A stretch of 31,789 bases of DNA from a virus: positions 1-31,789 of the IMG/VR virus record IMGVR_UViG_3300020118_000203; one strand, given 5' to 3'. Position 1 is the stretch's first letter. Every line of letters starts with the position of its first letter. Below the pieces are notes generated by a model. It worked only from the letters and a program-made list of their open reading frames with translations, was not told the origin of the DNA and made no database searches. Below are positions 13,243 to 22,937 of the stretch, piece after piece. The position numbers and the translations under genes were made by a program.

Positions 13243-16200
13243 AGCGCGTCCACTCCTCTCAGGTAGGCCGACACGATTGCGACCTGGTCCGGGGTATGCG
13301 CGCCGTCGTAGATCAAGATCTCTTCGATGTCTCCGATGAACGGAAGCGCTCCGGCGGCATTGTGAGCCCCGATCGTGAGCCCATGGAAACCCTTGAACGA
13401 TCCGGGGCCATAAGTCCCCGCGGATCCGCCGTCGAGCATGATCACACCCGCGCCCGCCGGGTTGCCTCGTGAATAGCTCGCTACATGCCATACGTTATAG
13501 AGCCACTCCGCGTCGTCGAAATCATGGCCATCCTGATAGGTGGTTCCATTCCCGCCCTGGATCTCGATATGGTTCGCGAGCCCGAGACCCGCGTCCGATG
13601 GATAGAGTTGCCACGAGAGGTAGACATCGCGGCCCACGAGCCCATAACCGGAGCTCGCGGAGGCGTCAGTGGTCCGGTTGAAGACGATATATATCGTATA
13701 GCCCGAATCTCCAGGCTGCGCCGGCGTGGTGATCCACTTCGTGCCTGAGAAGCGCAAGATGGGGTGACCGTTGATGATGTTCGTTTTGTAGATCGGCTGG
13801 TTCGCGCCCGTGGCTTGAACGGCATGATTCCCGAGCCCGGAGAAGTCCGTCCACGAGGCGATCGCATCGCCGTCGGATAAGCCCATCATCTTGCGTGAGG
13901 CGCCCCAGAATATCAATCCACCGATCGAGCCGTCGAGCGGGTCCCAGGGCGGGGGTACGATCGGCTCAAGCTTCAGGAGCGCATCGACCGTTGCGGATCC
14001 GTCCGGCGAGCAGCCCATCGTATAGATAGGGCCAGAGCCCGAACCTGTGATCTTCGTACCAATGAGGGTGACGTCGGCCCGGTCGATCGGTTCATACTGA
14101 AAAACCGGCACATTCCCCATCCTCAGACGATAGAGCGAGCGGTCGACCTTGAAGAATTGCCAGGCATAAAAGGCCACATCGCGGGCGATGGCGTCGGGGA
14201 TGAAGTCGTTAGAGATTGTTTGCGTTCGCTTATCCGAGAGCACGGCGACATCGAAGGCGGTCCCGTTATAGGTCGTGATCTTGGTCGCCGAGTTGATCTG
14301 GATCAGGTCGGCCTTCGGATATGCGAGAAGGGTCTCCTGGACATCCGAGACGTTCGAGCGGTCGAGCGCGAGCCCATTTCCGGTCGTGGTGGGGTTTCCC
14401 GAATCATCGGCCCTGCGGTAGCAGATTGCGCGCTTGGCGAATGAGATCGTGCCGAGGAGGAGAAACGAGTTCAAGATCTTCTTGATCGCCGGGGTGATGG
14501 AGGTATCTTTGAAGTTCGCCATCGTGAGCGCCGGCACCACCTTCGCGCACCACTGCAGTAGGTCACGCACTCCCGTCTGGTAGATCGCCGCATCGTTTAT
14601 CAGATACAGTCTTCCGTTGGCCTCGACCATCTGGTGATATTTCGTGTAGATATGGCTTCCGGTGATTGCATTCGTGCTCGTGAGAAGCGTGGGCGTGTTG
14701 TTCAGCACCGAGTAGAGCGCAAGCCCGAACATCGATGCCGCGTCGACCGTGAAGTAAGTGAGGTTGTCGACGGGGTCAGCATAGATGTTATCGCATAGCC
14801 CATCCGGGGAGAGATCGAGTACCTGGACCGCCGTCGCACTCGAGTCGGTATGCGACCAGATCGCGGGGGCTATCCCAGAGGGATCAAACCAGTAGTACAC
14901 CCTTCCCTCGGCATCATTGTGCGCGGCGGCCCGGAAGTAGTTGTCGATCCCCGGCACTTTCTCGCCATTGTCCACCCAGGTTCCCGATCCGTTCACCTGA
15001 AACTCCCTGAGGGCGTGCTGGCCGGAGTTGTTGTAGACTCTGAAGCGGATCTTGCTCGACCCGATCTTATGCATGAAGATGGAGCGGATGCCGTTGCCGG
15101 TGGTGTAGGCGAGGCCGATGCCGGTCGCGATCGTCGTCACCGCAAGCGAGGAGCCGTCGATCCTTTGGAACTTACCCCTCGAGGTCGCGCCGTCGTCATC
15201 GGTGAAGACGAGGGCATACTCCCACGAGCTCCCCGCATAGTTGAAGTCGACGAGCTCCATCGAAAGATGCACGCTATTGCCGGTTGCGACGGCCGAGGAA
15301 AGGGTATTCGACCCGACATCGTAGCGGTAGATGCTGGTCCCATTGTAAATCCAGACGTGGTTATTTCGCGCATTATAGAAGAGCCGCGTGATAACTGCCG
15401 AGGGGATTGTGGTTTTGAGCGTATAGATCCCCGTCAAGACGTCCCTGAAATAGAGTTTCGCATCTACAGCCACCCAGAGATTCGTCCCGTCGGTCTCGAG
15501 GGCGTTCTTCACGCCCGTCACGATGCCGTCATTATTCGGAGGCACATCGATATGTGAGAGCCTCTTCTGACCATCCCAGGTTGAGAACTCGATCGTGTCG
15601 AAGTTGACACTCGTCATGCCAATCTGCTCATAAAGCTTCGCGAGGATGAACCGGATATCGGCGTCGGCATACCATCTCTTGGGGAGCGTCTGGCCTGTCT
15701 GGACCACCACGAAGTCGTCATAGACGGCGTTCGGGAATGAAGTCGGTGAGACGACGTAAACCTTCACCCTCTGCGTATCCGTCCCGCCGGTGGGCGCGTT
15801 GCCGATGGTATAGGTGCCGTTCGAGGGGATGGCGACCCACGCCCCGCCGTCGAAGTTCACACCCTGGGCCGGGTCCCAGCCAATCGCGTGCGTTCCGAGC
15901 GTGACGGCATAGCTCGCGATGTTGACATCGATGATATAGATGCCGGCGAGAGTCGGGAGAATTAATCCATCATGCGATCCGTCGACGTTATGGAATATCG
16001 GCTGGCAGCTCACAACCTCGGCCGGGAGACGGTTCCCGAGCTCATCTGCCGAATAGCACGTCAGGGCGGTCTGGTCGTCGAGCTCCATCGAGAGGCTCCC
16101 CGGCGGGTCGATCCACCCGGCGAAATAGTAGATCACGTCCGAGGCACCCTGAAGCATCATCTCGGTCTTAATCTCGACTCTATCGATGCCGTTGAAGACA

Positions 16201-16457
16201 TTATCCTTCCACCACTGAATGTCTTTGATCGAGAATGAGATCGAGTCGGCGGTAAACTGCCCGAGCTGATATTCCACCTTGGCGATCGAATCAGCGAGTG
16301 AATCGCGGACAATCCGATCGGTGACTTCGGTCCAGGCTGTGCCGGAATCGAGCGGCTCGGAGAGCAAAGCCGTTTTTCTCACGAAGGAGCGGAAGATGAG
16401 GATCTTCGAGGCGCCGCGCGCCAGGTCGTTGAACTCGGGAGAGGCGGTAAGCTTCAA
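13239..16457 (-). CDS. Large tail-tip protein with C-terminal LamG-like domain
   Basis: The 1072-residue protein directly follows the tape measure gene (ATGA overlap), the position of the distal tail/baseplate hub. Residues 1-150 are a tail-protein-like N-terminus (SISFSIKDIQWWKDN, then DDQTALTCYSADELGNRLP). The middle (about 310-640) has repeating beta-propeller-like strands (TDGTNLWVAVDAKLYF, NNHVWIYNGTSIYRYD, EGRVYYWFDPSG). Residues about 841-1072 match a concanavalin A/LamG fold: GLIFWGASRKM, DGDAIASWTDFSGLGNHA, LRFSGTKW, GDIEEILIYDGA and a last helix. This end should bind host surface glycans. Confidence 0.8.
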   Translation of the reverse strand: MKLTASPEFNDLARGASKILIFRSFVRKTALLSEPLDSGTAWTEVTDRIVRDSLADSIAKVEYQLGQFTADSISFSIKDIQWWKDNVFNGIDRVEIKTEMMLQGASDVIYYFAGWIDPPGSLSMELDDQTALTCYSADELGNRLPAEVVSCQPIFHNVDGSHDGLILPTLAGIYIIDVNIASYAVTLGTHAIGWDPAQGVNFDGGAWVAIPSNGTYTIGNAPTGGTDTQRVKVYVVSPTSFPNAVYDDFVVVQTGQTLPKRWYADADIRFILAKLYEQIGMTSVNFDTIEFSTWDGQKRLSHIDVPPNNDGIVTGVKNALETDGTNLWVAVDAKLYFRDVLTGIYTLKTTIPSAVITRLFYNARNNHVWIYNGTSIYRYDVGSNTLSSAVATGNSVHLSMELVDFNYAGSSWEYALVFTDDDGATSRGKFQRIDGSSLAVTTIATGIGLAYTTGNGIRSIFMHKIGSSKIRFRVYNNSGQHALREFQVNGSGTWVDNGEKVPGIDNYFRAAAHNDAEGRVYYWFDPSGIAPAIWSHTDSSATAVQVLDLSPDGLCDNIYADPVDNLTYFTVDAASMFGLALYSVLNNTPTLLTSTNAITGSHIYTKYHQMVEANGRLYLINDAAIYQTGVRDLLQWCAKVVPALTMANFKDTSITPAIKKILNSFLLLGTISFAKRAICYRRADDSGNPTTTGNGLALDRSNVSDVQETLLAYPKADLIQINSATKITTYNGTAFDVAVLSDKRTQTISNDFIPDAIARDVAFYAWQFFKVDRSLYRLRMGNVPVFQYEPIDRADVTLIGTKITGSGSGPIYTMGCSPDGSATVDALLKLEPIVPPPWDPLDGSIGGLIFWGASRKMMGLSDGDAIASWTDFSGLGNHAVQATGANQPIYKTNIINGHPILRFSGTKWITTPAQPGDSGYTIYIVFNRTTDASASSGYGLVGRDVYLSWQLYPSDAGLGLANHIEIQGGNGTTYQDGHDFDDAEWLYNVWHVASYSRGNPAGAGVIMLDGGSAGTYGPGSFKGFHGLTIGAHNAAGALPFIGDIEEILIYDGAHTPDQVAIVSAYLRGVDAL

Positions 16458-19400
16458 GGCAGGATCGTCGGCTTGGAGCGGGTATTCTTGAAGAATGCAG
16501 CCGGGTCTTCGACGCCGAGCTTTCTCATGCCCTGCTCGACAGCAGTCTTGACGTTATCGGCCGTAACCGCTCCTTTGAAATTGATCGTCAGATACAGATT
16601 GTGGACCTGATTATTGTTGTTGACGATCGTCTGGCCGCGCGGGCTGATCGTGGATTGCGAGGATCCTTGAGCCGGGAAGCTCGGCAACGGCCCGAAGGCT
16701 GACGGTTCGATACCGAGTTCGATCGGCGAGCCATTACTATCGACAATGCCGCCATCGTGAAATTCTCTGAGATTCGAGATAATCGTTTCCGCATCGCGCG
16801 CGATCGCGAGGGTGGGGAGCTGATCAGCGCGGGAGAGGATCTCAAGGCCTTGGGAGGCAATAATCTTCAGGAGATCCGGATGGGAGCGCATTTCTCGCTC
16901 GATCGTATAATAATTGGCGAGGATCTCTTGGATGGAGGATTCCTGCCGCTCGGTGCGGATGGTCTCGCCGCCGCGGACCAGGATCGGGAACTCACGCGAG
17001 GGGGGCGCATCAATATAGACGCCCTCGTGGGCCTTGGGAAGCTGCTCTGGAGATGCGGATGAAATGATCTTCTCTTTCTCGAGCTCCCTGAGCAACGATT
17101 CCGCATGATCGACGTCTTTAATCAGCGATGAGAGAACGACCGGCGGCGCTCCTGCGATCGGAGCCGCCGGAATCAAGGAGCGGCCGGGGGCACCTCCAGA
17201 GACAGGTCCTTGGATCTGTCCGGCTTCACTTCCAGCCATTGCCGGGTTTCCAGTGACGGGAGCAATGAGCTTCTCAATCAACGAGACATTCTTTTCGATC
17301 TCGCGGATGAAACTTGAGCTTGCAACGCCCTCTGCAGTCGCATGAGAAGATTCACCTGGCGTTGGCTGATCGCCTGAGGCTGCTCGGTCGCCTATCGCGG
17401 CGCCGTCGTGAGGCTTCGGGGGCGCCTCGGCGTTCGAGAACGAGACGAGCTTCTCCCGTTCGAGCTGCCTGATCAGCGATTCTGTCTGATCTATCTCCTT
17501 GATCAGCGACGAGAGAAGGATCGGCGGATTTCCTGCGATCGGTGCCGCGGGAATCGACGAGCGGCTCGGGGCAGCTCCAGGGACGGATCCCTGGACCGGT
17601 CCGGCTTCACTTCCAGCAACTGCCGGGTTTTCAACAACGGGCTTGATGAGCCTTTCGATCAACGAGACATTCTTTTCGATCTCGCGGATGAACGTCGAGC
17701 TCGCGATATCGCGTCCCGATGGCCGAGCCTGGACCGGGGGAGCGGGACCCTCGCCCGATGAGCGCATATCGCTCACTGCGGCCCCATCGTGAGCGCGGGG
17801 CATTGTCGCATCGGGTGTTGCCGATTCAGGTTCGATCGGAATTGATCCCGGGCCAATCACCGATTCGATGGTTTTCAGCTCTTTGGCGAGCTCGGTTCTT
17901 TCGGCGTCGGTCGTCAGACGATCGATCAGCGCTATTGATCGATCGAACTCCTTGATGAGCGATGAAATTACACTCGAGGATCGGGAGGTAGTCTTGGAAG
18001 CTGAAACGGGCTGGCCGGCGAGGGCGCCCGACGGTGAGGATCTCTCCACTCCTTGAGGCTCACTTCCAGCGACTGCCGGATTTCCGGGCTCGGGGGGAAT
18101 CAACTTCTCGATGATCGAGATGCTGTTTTCGATCTCGCGGATGAACTCGGAGCTTGTGATATCGCGTCCGGATGGCGGAGCGGGAGTCTGAGCGGTGAAC
18201 CGATCGGCCATAGACGTCGCGTCGCCGACCGCGGCGCCATTATGGGCCCGAAGCAATTCGATCGCTGCATGATCGGCCATGGGCGCCGGAAGGCTCGCCC
18301 GGATGCCGAGCGTCGATTCGATCGTTTTCAAACTTTCCATTATCCCGGTCTTTTCAGACTGCGAACGCATGCGATCGATCAGCTTCTCGGAGCGGGAGAT
18401 CTCGGAGACGAAATTTTGCAGGCGCTCGAGTTTTGATACTCTCTCCGAGGACCTGGCTGTTGCCGCTGGGCCGCCGGCAGGAGGCGAAATGACTATCGTT
18501 CCGCTGTGGGCCTCGTGCGCAGCACCCCCAGCGGCTCCGGTGAGATTGGGGAGCTCGGGTAGATCCAGATCGAGATCGAAGATGCGCGCGGCAGCTGGAA
18601 CCCCCTTGAGAACTTCCGGATGATCCCGAAGCGATTCTCGCAAGATTTTCTCGCTTCTGATGACCTCCTGGATTCGGGCCTCCTGGAGCTCGGTACGAAC
18701 GGTCTCCCCTCCTCGCACCAGGATGGGAAACTCTCTCGAGGGCGGTCCGGCGATATACTGGCCTTCATGGGCCGTGGGTATGGCGCTGCCTGAGCCGCCG
18801 GCGATGTCGATCCCGCCGATCGAGCCCCCAGGGACCTGACCGCCTTCATGGAAGAGAAGGGCGAAGATATCTGTGACCGCGAGCGTGGCGAGCTTTTCGA
18901 GCGCGGTTGTGACGACATCATCCCAGAATTTCGCCCAGACATCGGAGAGCTGATCAAGGGTGGAGCGTGTGTTGTCGGCATACGCCTTATTCAGATCCTC
19001 CTCGCGCTGGATCCGGTTTGCGGTGAGATCCTGGAGGCGAAGGTCATACTCTTTGCGTGAAATCTCCCCATCATGGAGCTGCTTGGCGAGCGAGAGGCGG
19101 GTTTTCTGATCCTCGATATTCGCGAGCTCGTTACGGCGTTTCATCCCTTCGAGATCATTCGCCGCGCGGGTGTTGTCAAATCCCAGGAGAGTCGAGAGCG
19201 CCTTGCCGGCAGCTTTGCCTGTGGCATCCTCGAAGGATTTCCAGAGGTCCTTGAACTCCCTTGAAGAATTCTTCGTCAGCCGGTCGATCGTCGCCTGGAC
19301 CTGTTCGATATTCTCATCGATACGTGCAAAATCCTCCGGATCCACATCGAAGGCGATATGGCGCCTTTGCTCTTCGAGCTTATGCAGCTGCTGTTCCAAG

Positions 19401-21016
19401 CCTTCGATCGTATCTTTGGGATATTCGATCTCAACGCCCACCACGACCGGCGTTTTCATCGATTCTCTCAAACGATCAGCCCAGCCTTGTGCTTCCTGAA
19501 GCTTCGCATTCAGCGCATCCCACTGTGGCGAGAGGGCCGGGGTCCTGAGGAGCTCTTCATTGAGCGAGTGAATCTGGGCGTCGATATCGTTCAGCGTGAA
19601 GCCGCGGAACGAGGTTTTCAGCTTGTCGGCGGCCTCATCGGCGGAGAGAAGATGCTCGGAGAGAATTCTGTGAGACGCCGCCAGCTGCTCAGCTTGTTCC
19701 CTGGAAGCGGCGAGCGTTTTATCGAGATCTTTCTGAGCGTTGATGATCCGGGCGGTATCCTGGATCCACTTCAGAGTCGAGGGATCGAGCTCATCGACGG
19801 CTTTCTGCATCTCCTTGATATGCTGTCGGGCGCCATCGACAGTAGCAAGCAGCTCCTTGAGATCATCTTTCTGGGCGGCGAGCTCGGCGAAAAGCCTCGG
19901 AGGGGCGCTCCTGCCGAGCTCTTTTACCTTTGCCTCGATCGCCGTGATATTGGCTTCGATCGCGGCGAGGCTCGATTTGTCGCCCGAGAGATGACTCAAG
20001 ACCTGATCGACGCCAGAGAGATCGGTTTTGAGGTTCTTCGCTTTACCTGAGAGGATATCGGCGCCCTGGCCTGCGGCCGCGAAGGCATCGAAGGTCTTTT
20101 TCTCGAGATCATTGACGGTCGCATCGAGCTCCTTGGCGAAATCCTGGACCGATGTGCTTCCGCTAATCCCGAGCTTATTGAGCGCAATCTCACCAACTTC
20201 GGCGATCCCCACCAGGCCTCTGACCGCTTCGACGAAGGCGCCGGCGAGCGCGGTCTCGACGCCCATGGCGACGATCTCGACTTTTTCGGCGGCGATACTG
20301 AAGACGTCCTTGAGATCGTTCGTGGCAGCTTTCACCGCCTGAATCTTTTCCTCGTTCGTGAGCATGGCGAGGTTCGCCAGATCGAGCTTATCGATATACT
20401 TCTGATGGATCTGGGTGAGGATCTCCATCTGGGTACTCTGGCCTGCGACTTCACCCGTCATCGCGGCGAGCGCCGCGGCAGAGTCCTTCGAGCCCTTGGT
20501 GAGGTCGACCTGGATGCCGGCGAGCTTCAACATCCGCACCGAGCCGCGTCCGACGCCTTCGGTGATCTGGTCGAAGGCATCTGCGGTCGATATCCCCATC
20601 TGTCGGGCCCGATCGCGCGCGAGGAGCATCAGGCTCCCGATTTCATCCAAGGGGACATTGAGGGCGAGGGCGCGGTTGGTGGATTCGATGATCTTCTGAT
20701 CGTCGATCAAGCCGCCGGACTTCTCTTTGATATCGGCGAAGACGGTTGTCGCATCCTCCCCCATTTTCGTCACATTCTGCTCAAAGACCTGACGTGCCTG
20801 CTCGATTTTCGCGCCTTCATCGGCCATATCCATGAGCTTATGGACCGTGAAGGCGGTCCCGCCGATCGTAAGCCCAAGAGAGAGCCAGTCGGATTTGACG
20901 GTCTGGGTGAGGGTATGCGAAGTGGTCCCGATTTCTGAGGCGACCTTCTTCCAGACGCCGGAAGCTTCATCGCGGAGTTTCAGGATCATCTCTATTTCGC
21001 GATTGGTGACGGCCAC
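16454..21016 (-). CDS. Tape measure protein with repeat-expanded C-terminal third
   Basis: The 1520-residue protein starts at GTG 21016, behind the tail chaperone genes, as in lambda H. Residues 1-725 are helical and coiled-coil (LDKTLAASREQAEQL, LEQQLHKLEEQRRHI) with hydrophobic patches at 45-65, 240-285 and 708-722. From 749 a duplicated block appears: AHEGxYIxxPPSREFPILVRGGET occurs at 749-772 and 1329-1352, and between them three 'HxGAAxxD ... (S/T)FIREIE ... NPAxAGSE ... SSLIKE' units begin at 925, 1076 and 1203. By the lambda ruler ratio the length suggests a tail of about 0.2 micrometre (inference). No peptidoglycan hydrolase domain is seen. Confidence 0.92.
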   Translation of the reverse strand: MAVTNREIEMILKLRDEASGVWKKVASEIGTTSHTLTQTVKSDWLSLGLTIGGTAFTVHKLMDMADEGAKIEQARQVFEQNVTKMGEDATTVFADIKEKSGGLIDDQKIIESTNRALALNVPLDEIGSLMLLARDRARQMGISTADAFDQITEGVGRGSVRMLKLAGIQVDLTKGSKDSAAALAAMTGEVAGQSTQMEILTQIHQKYIDKLDLANLAMLTNEEKIQAVKAATNDLKDVFSIAAEKVEIVAMGVETALAGAFVEAVRGLVGIAEVGEIALNKLGISGSTSVQDFAKELDATVNDLEKKTFDAFAAAGQGADILSGKAKNLKTDLSGVDQVLSHLSGDKSSLAAIEANITAIEAKVKELGRSAPPRLFAELAAQKDDLKELLATVDGARQHIKEMQKAVDELDPSTLKWIQDTARIINAQKDLDKTLAASREQAEQLAASHRILSEHLLSADEAADKLKTSFRGFTLNDIDAQIHSLNEELLRTPALSPQWDALNAKLQEAQGWADRLRESMKTPVVVGVEIEYPKDTIEGLEQQLHKLEEQRRHIAFDVDPEDFARIDENIEQVQATIDRLTKNSSREFKDLWKSFEDATGKAAGKALSTLLGFDNTRAANDLEGMKRRNELANIEDQKTRLSLAKQLHDGEISRKEYDLRLQDLTANRIQREEDLNKAYADNTRSTLDQLSDVWAKFWDDVVTTALEKLATLAVTDIFALLFHEGGQVPGGSIGGIDIAGGSGSAIPTAHEGQYIAGPPSREFPILVRGGETVRTELQEARIQEVIRSEKILRESLRDHPEVLKGVPAAARIFDLDLDLPELPNLTGAAGGAAHEAHSGTIVISPPAGGPAATARSSERVSKLERLQNFVSEISRSEKLIDRMRSQSEKTGIMESLKTIESTLGIRASLPAPMADHAAIELLRAHNGAAVGDATSMADRFTAQTPAPPSGRDITSSEFIREIENSISIIEKLIPPEPGNPAVAGSEPQGVERSSPSGALAGQPVSASKTTSRSSSVISSLIKEFDRSIALIDRLTTDAERTELAKELKTIESVIGPGSIPIEPESATPDATMPRAHDGAAVSDMRSSGEGPAPPVQARPSGRDIASSTFIREIEKNVSLIERLIKPVVENPAVAGSEAGPVQGSVPGAAPSRSSIPAAPIAGNPPILLSSLIKEIDQTESLIRQLEREKLVSFSNAEAPPKPHDGAAIGDRAASGDQPTPGESSHATAEGVASSSFIREIEKNVSLIEKLIAPVTGNPAMAGSEAGQIQGPVSGGAPGRSLIPAAPIAGAPPVVLSSLIKDVDHAESLLRELEKEKIISSASPEQLPKAHEGVYIDAPPSREFPILVRGGETIRTERQESSIQEILANYYTIEREMRSHPDLLKIIASQGLEILSRADQLPTLAIARDAETIISNLREFHDGGIVDSNGSPIELGIEPSAFGPLPSFPAQGSSQSTISPRGQTIVNNNNQVHNLYLTINFKGAVTADNVKTAVEQGMRKLGVEDPAAFFKNTRSKPTILP
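17032..18772 (-). repeat. Degenerate tandem repeats in tape measure gene
   Basis: Bounding copies of the AHEG...PPSREFPILVRGGET module lie at the two ends. Inside are three repeat units starting at about 18244, 17791 and 17410 (spacing 151 and 127 codons). Near-identical DNA stretches encode FIREIEKNVSLIE and AGSEAG, a substrate for recombination. Confidence 0.75.
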
Positions 21017-21020
21017 GGCT

Positions 21021-21287
21021 TCAGCGCTTGGGGGTACACTGGAGTTTCATGTCCAGATAGATCGCACGCATCTGGGAGAAGGCGGCGGGCATTTTTAAGT
21101 AATCTTGGAACGTCATTTGGATCAAGCCGTTTTCCAGTTCATTCAAGAATGAGACGATGGCCAATTGCTCTCTGAACGTTTTCCGCAAGTCATCCGGCGA
21201 AACGGTCTCGCCGGTCGTGGGATCCTGGATGATCCCTTCGCCCTTCAGGATCTTCGGCTCGAAGAACACCTGGAGGGCGCGCCTCAG
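21021..21287 (-). CDS. Tail assembly chaperone T-part, made by -1 frameshift
   Basis: The frame is entered from the preceding gene by a -1 shift at the AAAAAAC heptamer (21293-21287); the next codons CTG AGG CGC lead straight into it. It adds 88 residues to give a fused protein of about 228 residues. It includes PKILKGEGIIQDPTTGETV and an FLNELENGLIQMTFQDYLKM segment. In lambda and most siphoviruses the rare G-T fusion product recruits the tape measure protein. Independent start at GTG 21269 (82 residues) is possible but less likely given the slippery site and operon position. Confidence 0.8.
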   Translation of the reverse strand: MRRALQVFFEPKILKGEGIIQDPTTGETVSPDDLRKTFREQLAIVSFLNELENGLIQMTFQDYLKMPAAFSQMRAIYLDMKLQCTPKR

Positions 21288-21706
21288 TTTTTTATTTCTT
21301 GCTCCGAGAGCCGGTGTGCGCTCGTGATCTCAACGGCGAGCTTCTGGATCCACGTGATATCGAACTTTTTCAGGAGCTCATCGGGAAGGCCCTGGCGCCT
21401 ACCCACATTGGTAACGGGAATCGCTTCGGTGCGGAACGCGATCTCTTTGCCATCTGAGCCGGCAAAATTCTTCCAGCCCTTGAGGCCGAAGCGGACGATC
21501 TCGATGTCTTTTACCTGCACCCAGAACGTGACGTCGCTCGGGGCGTCATCACCGTTCCGATTGAGCTTGTACCGGGTGCGGCCGTCATTGATCGCGCTCA
21601 TGAGGAGGGCGTCGACGATTCCGAGCTTGAAGATGGTGCGGTCTTCGACCGTGTCGGGTTCGAGGGAGAAATCCCAGATATAATCGGGATCGATGGCGCG
21701 TAACAT
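21284..21706 (-). CDS. Tail assembly chaperone G
   Basis: The 140-residue protein starts at ATG 21706 with AAGGA 12 bases upstream and ends SEQEIKN followed by TGA. Features fit a tail chaperone: a conserved-looking N-terminal DPDYIWDFSLEPD, a mixed alpha/beta middle and a helical acidic end (AHRLSEQEIKN). It sits between the major tail protein and tape measure genes, the invariant place of the G/G-T pair. Its last codons, ATA AAA AAC, form the frameshift heptamer. Position and slip site, not sequence similarity, carry the call. Confidence 0.8.
   Translation of the reverse strand: MLRAIDPDYIWDFSLEPDTVEDRTIFKLGIVDALLMSAINDGRTRYKLNRNGDDAPSDVTFWVQVKDIEIVRFGLKGWKNFAGSDGKEIAFRTEAIPVTNVGRRQGLPDELLKKFDITWIQKLAVEITSAHRLSEQEIKN
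21287..21293 (-). promoter_or_regulatory. -1 ribosomal frameshift slippery site
   Basis: The heptamer is A AAA AAC in the zero frame, directly before a TGA stop (21286-21284). It is of the X XXY YYZ type. The stop follows immediately, so only ribosomes that slip make the fusion. A downstream stem-loop was not established by eye. Confidence 0.8.
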
Positions 21707-21741
21707 GTTTTATATTCCTTCTTGTGACGTGAACAGGATTT

Positions 21742-21779
21742 AAAACAAGGAGCTGCCGGTCAACTCCGACAGCTCCTTG
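21742..21779 (-). terminator. Intrinsic terminator after major tail protein gene
   Basis: On the minus strand a 14-bp stem (CAAGGAGCTGTCGG with CCGGCAGCTCCTTG, one G-U pair) encloses the 6-nt loop AGTTGA and is followed by TTTT. It begins 22 nt past the stop of the major tail protein gene. It would lower expression of the chaperone and tape measure genes relative to the tail tube. Confidence 0.85.
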
Positions 21780-21801
21780 ACCGCTTTTGATGCCTTGACT
21801 C

Positions 21802-22758
21802 TTAGGTCAGCGCGATCGATACGTGATCGTCGCCCGTATTCTGATTGAACTGGAGCGGGACTTTGTAGGTGAGAAGTCCTTTCCGGTCCTGATAGGAGGC
21901 GTCAAGGTACTGGGCCCCGGGGAACGTGAACGTGACAATATTGCCGGCGGTGGCTCCGACCGTGATCCCGATCGTGCCCTGGGCGCCCGTCATGACCTTA
22001 TCCCAGAAGGCGTGATCAGCGACCGCGGCGACTTCAGGATCGCAGGACCCTTCAGGAGCCCGGTTGGTGATGATGAAGCCGAGGAGCGCGTTCGGGGAAT
22101 TCGCATCCTCGCGGGGGGTGACGGTGTTTTTGAGCATGTACTCGAAATTCGCGATCACGCCCGCGAAGCCGAGCATCGAGAAGTTGGCCGACTGCAGGAT
22201 CTCCGGGATCTGCGCGAGATAGGTCTGGGTCGGGAAGGAAGCATCGGTCGGCGTCGCATACTCGCCTGAGAAGGTGAACTCCCAGTAGCCGAGCTTTCCG
22301 GCGGCCAGGGTGAGCTTGAAATCACCCAGGGCGCCTTTAACCACGTGCTTCACCCCGTCCATGAAGCACTGGATCGTGCAGGATTTGCCGGGCCCGAAGA
22401 ACGACGAGCTCGCCGGGGCGGAGGTCGGCGCATAGGTGACGCTCGTAGCGGCGACGACGGTTTCTGTGAAGCCGCAGGCCTGGATCGCGGCCGAGAAGGG
22501 CGCATAGGCCGTGCCGGCGGTGCCAGAGCCTTTTACCTCGGTTCTGAAAGTCACCTGGACATACTTTGTGCCCATGACATGGGGCAGCGTGTCGATCGTG
22601 CTCCGCTTCGGCTCGCGCTTGAGGAGCTCGGGGATCGGCTTGATATCGAGAGCTTCCACGAGCATGAAATCGGTCGCGGTGAGAGTGGCGGCGGTGCCCT
22701 GAGTGGTCTCGGTCTTGATACCGAGCACCATTTTGTGGGAAAGTTTTGGCGAGCTCAT
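21802..22758 (-). CDS. Major tail (tube) protein
   Basis: The 318-residue protein is beta-rich with a pattern typical of siphovirus tail tube proteins: an N-terminal TETTQGTAATLTATDFMLVEA strand pair (16-36), FRTEVKGSGTAGTAYAPFSAAIQACGF, a hydrophobic GALGDFKLTLAAGKLGYWEFTFSG barrel section and a C-terminal YLDASYQDRKGLLTYKVPLQFN region. ATG 22758 is preceded by GAGGAG and overlaps the stop of the 55-residue gene upstream (ATGA). A strong terminator follows, as expected for a highly expressed tube subunit. Confidence 0.85.
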   Translation of the reverse strand: MSSPKLSHKMVLGIKTETTQGTAATLTATDFMLVEALDIKPIPELLKREPKRSTIDTLPHVMGTKYVQVTFRTEVKGSGTAGTAYAPFSAAIQACGFTETVVAATSVTYAPTSAPASSSFFGPGKSCTIQCFMDGVKHVVKGALGDFKLTLAAGKLGYWEFTFSGEYATPTDASFPTQTYLAQIPEILQSANFSMLGFAGVIANFEYMLKNTVTPREDANSPNALLGFIITNRAPEGSCDPEVAAVADHAFWDKVMTGAQGTIGITVGATAGNIVTFTFPGAQYLDASYQDRKGLLTYKVPLQFNQNTGDDHVSIALT

Positions 22759-22922
22759 AGCGGTTTAGTCTCCTCTTTTTGGAATTCGGTTTCGTTACTG
22801 CAGAGCTTGCCCGTATTGGGATCTCTGACTGTGAAAATAAGAGCCTGGGGCGCCGGCGGATTCGGGGGCGGCGCGGATTTCGGGTCTTGCTCGTCGGATG
22901 AATCGGATTCGATGTCAATCAT
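22755..22922 (-). CDS. 55-aa acidic, Pro-rich protein upstream of tail tube gene
   Basis: The ATG at 22922 has GAGG eight bases upstream and the stop overlaps the major tail protein start (CTATGA). The 55 residues start with an acidic run (MIDIESDSSDEQD), then a Pro-rich stretch (SAPPPNPPAPQ) and a short strand (LIFTVRDPNTGKLC). It resembles small accessory ORFs found between tail genes. Function is unknown; the tight coupling supports a real gene. Confidence 0.6.
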   Translation of the reverse strand: MIDIESDSSDEQDPKSAPPPNPPAPQALIFTVRDPNTGKLCSNETEFQKEETKPL

Positions 22923-22937
22923 GGCAATCCTCGAGAG

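Noticed and set aside
14850-15557. Plus-strand open frames inside the tail-tip gene
   Set aside because: High-GC shadow frames antisense to a long, well-supported gene; no domain is visible.
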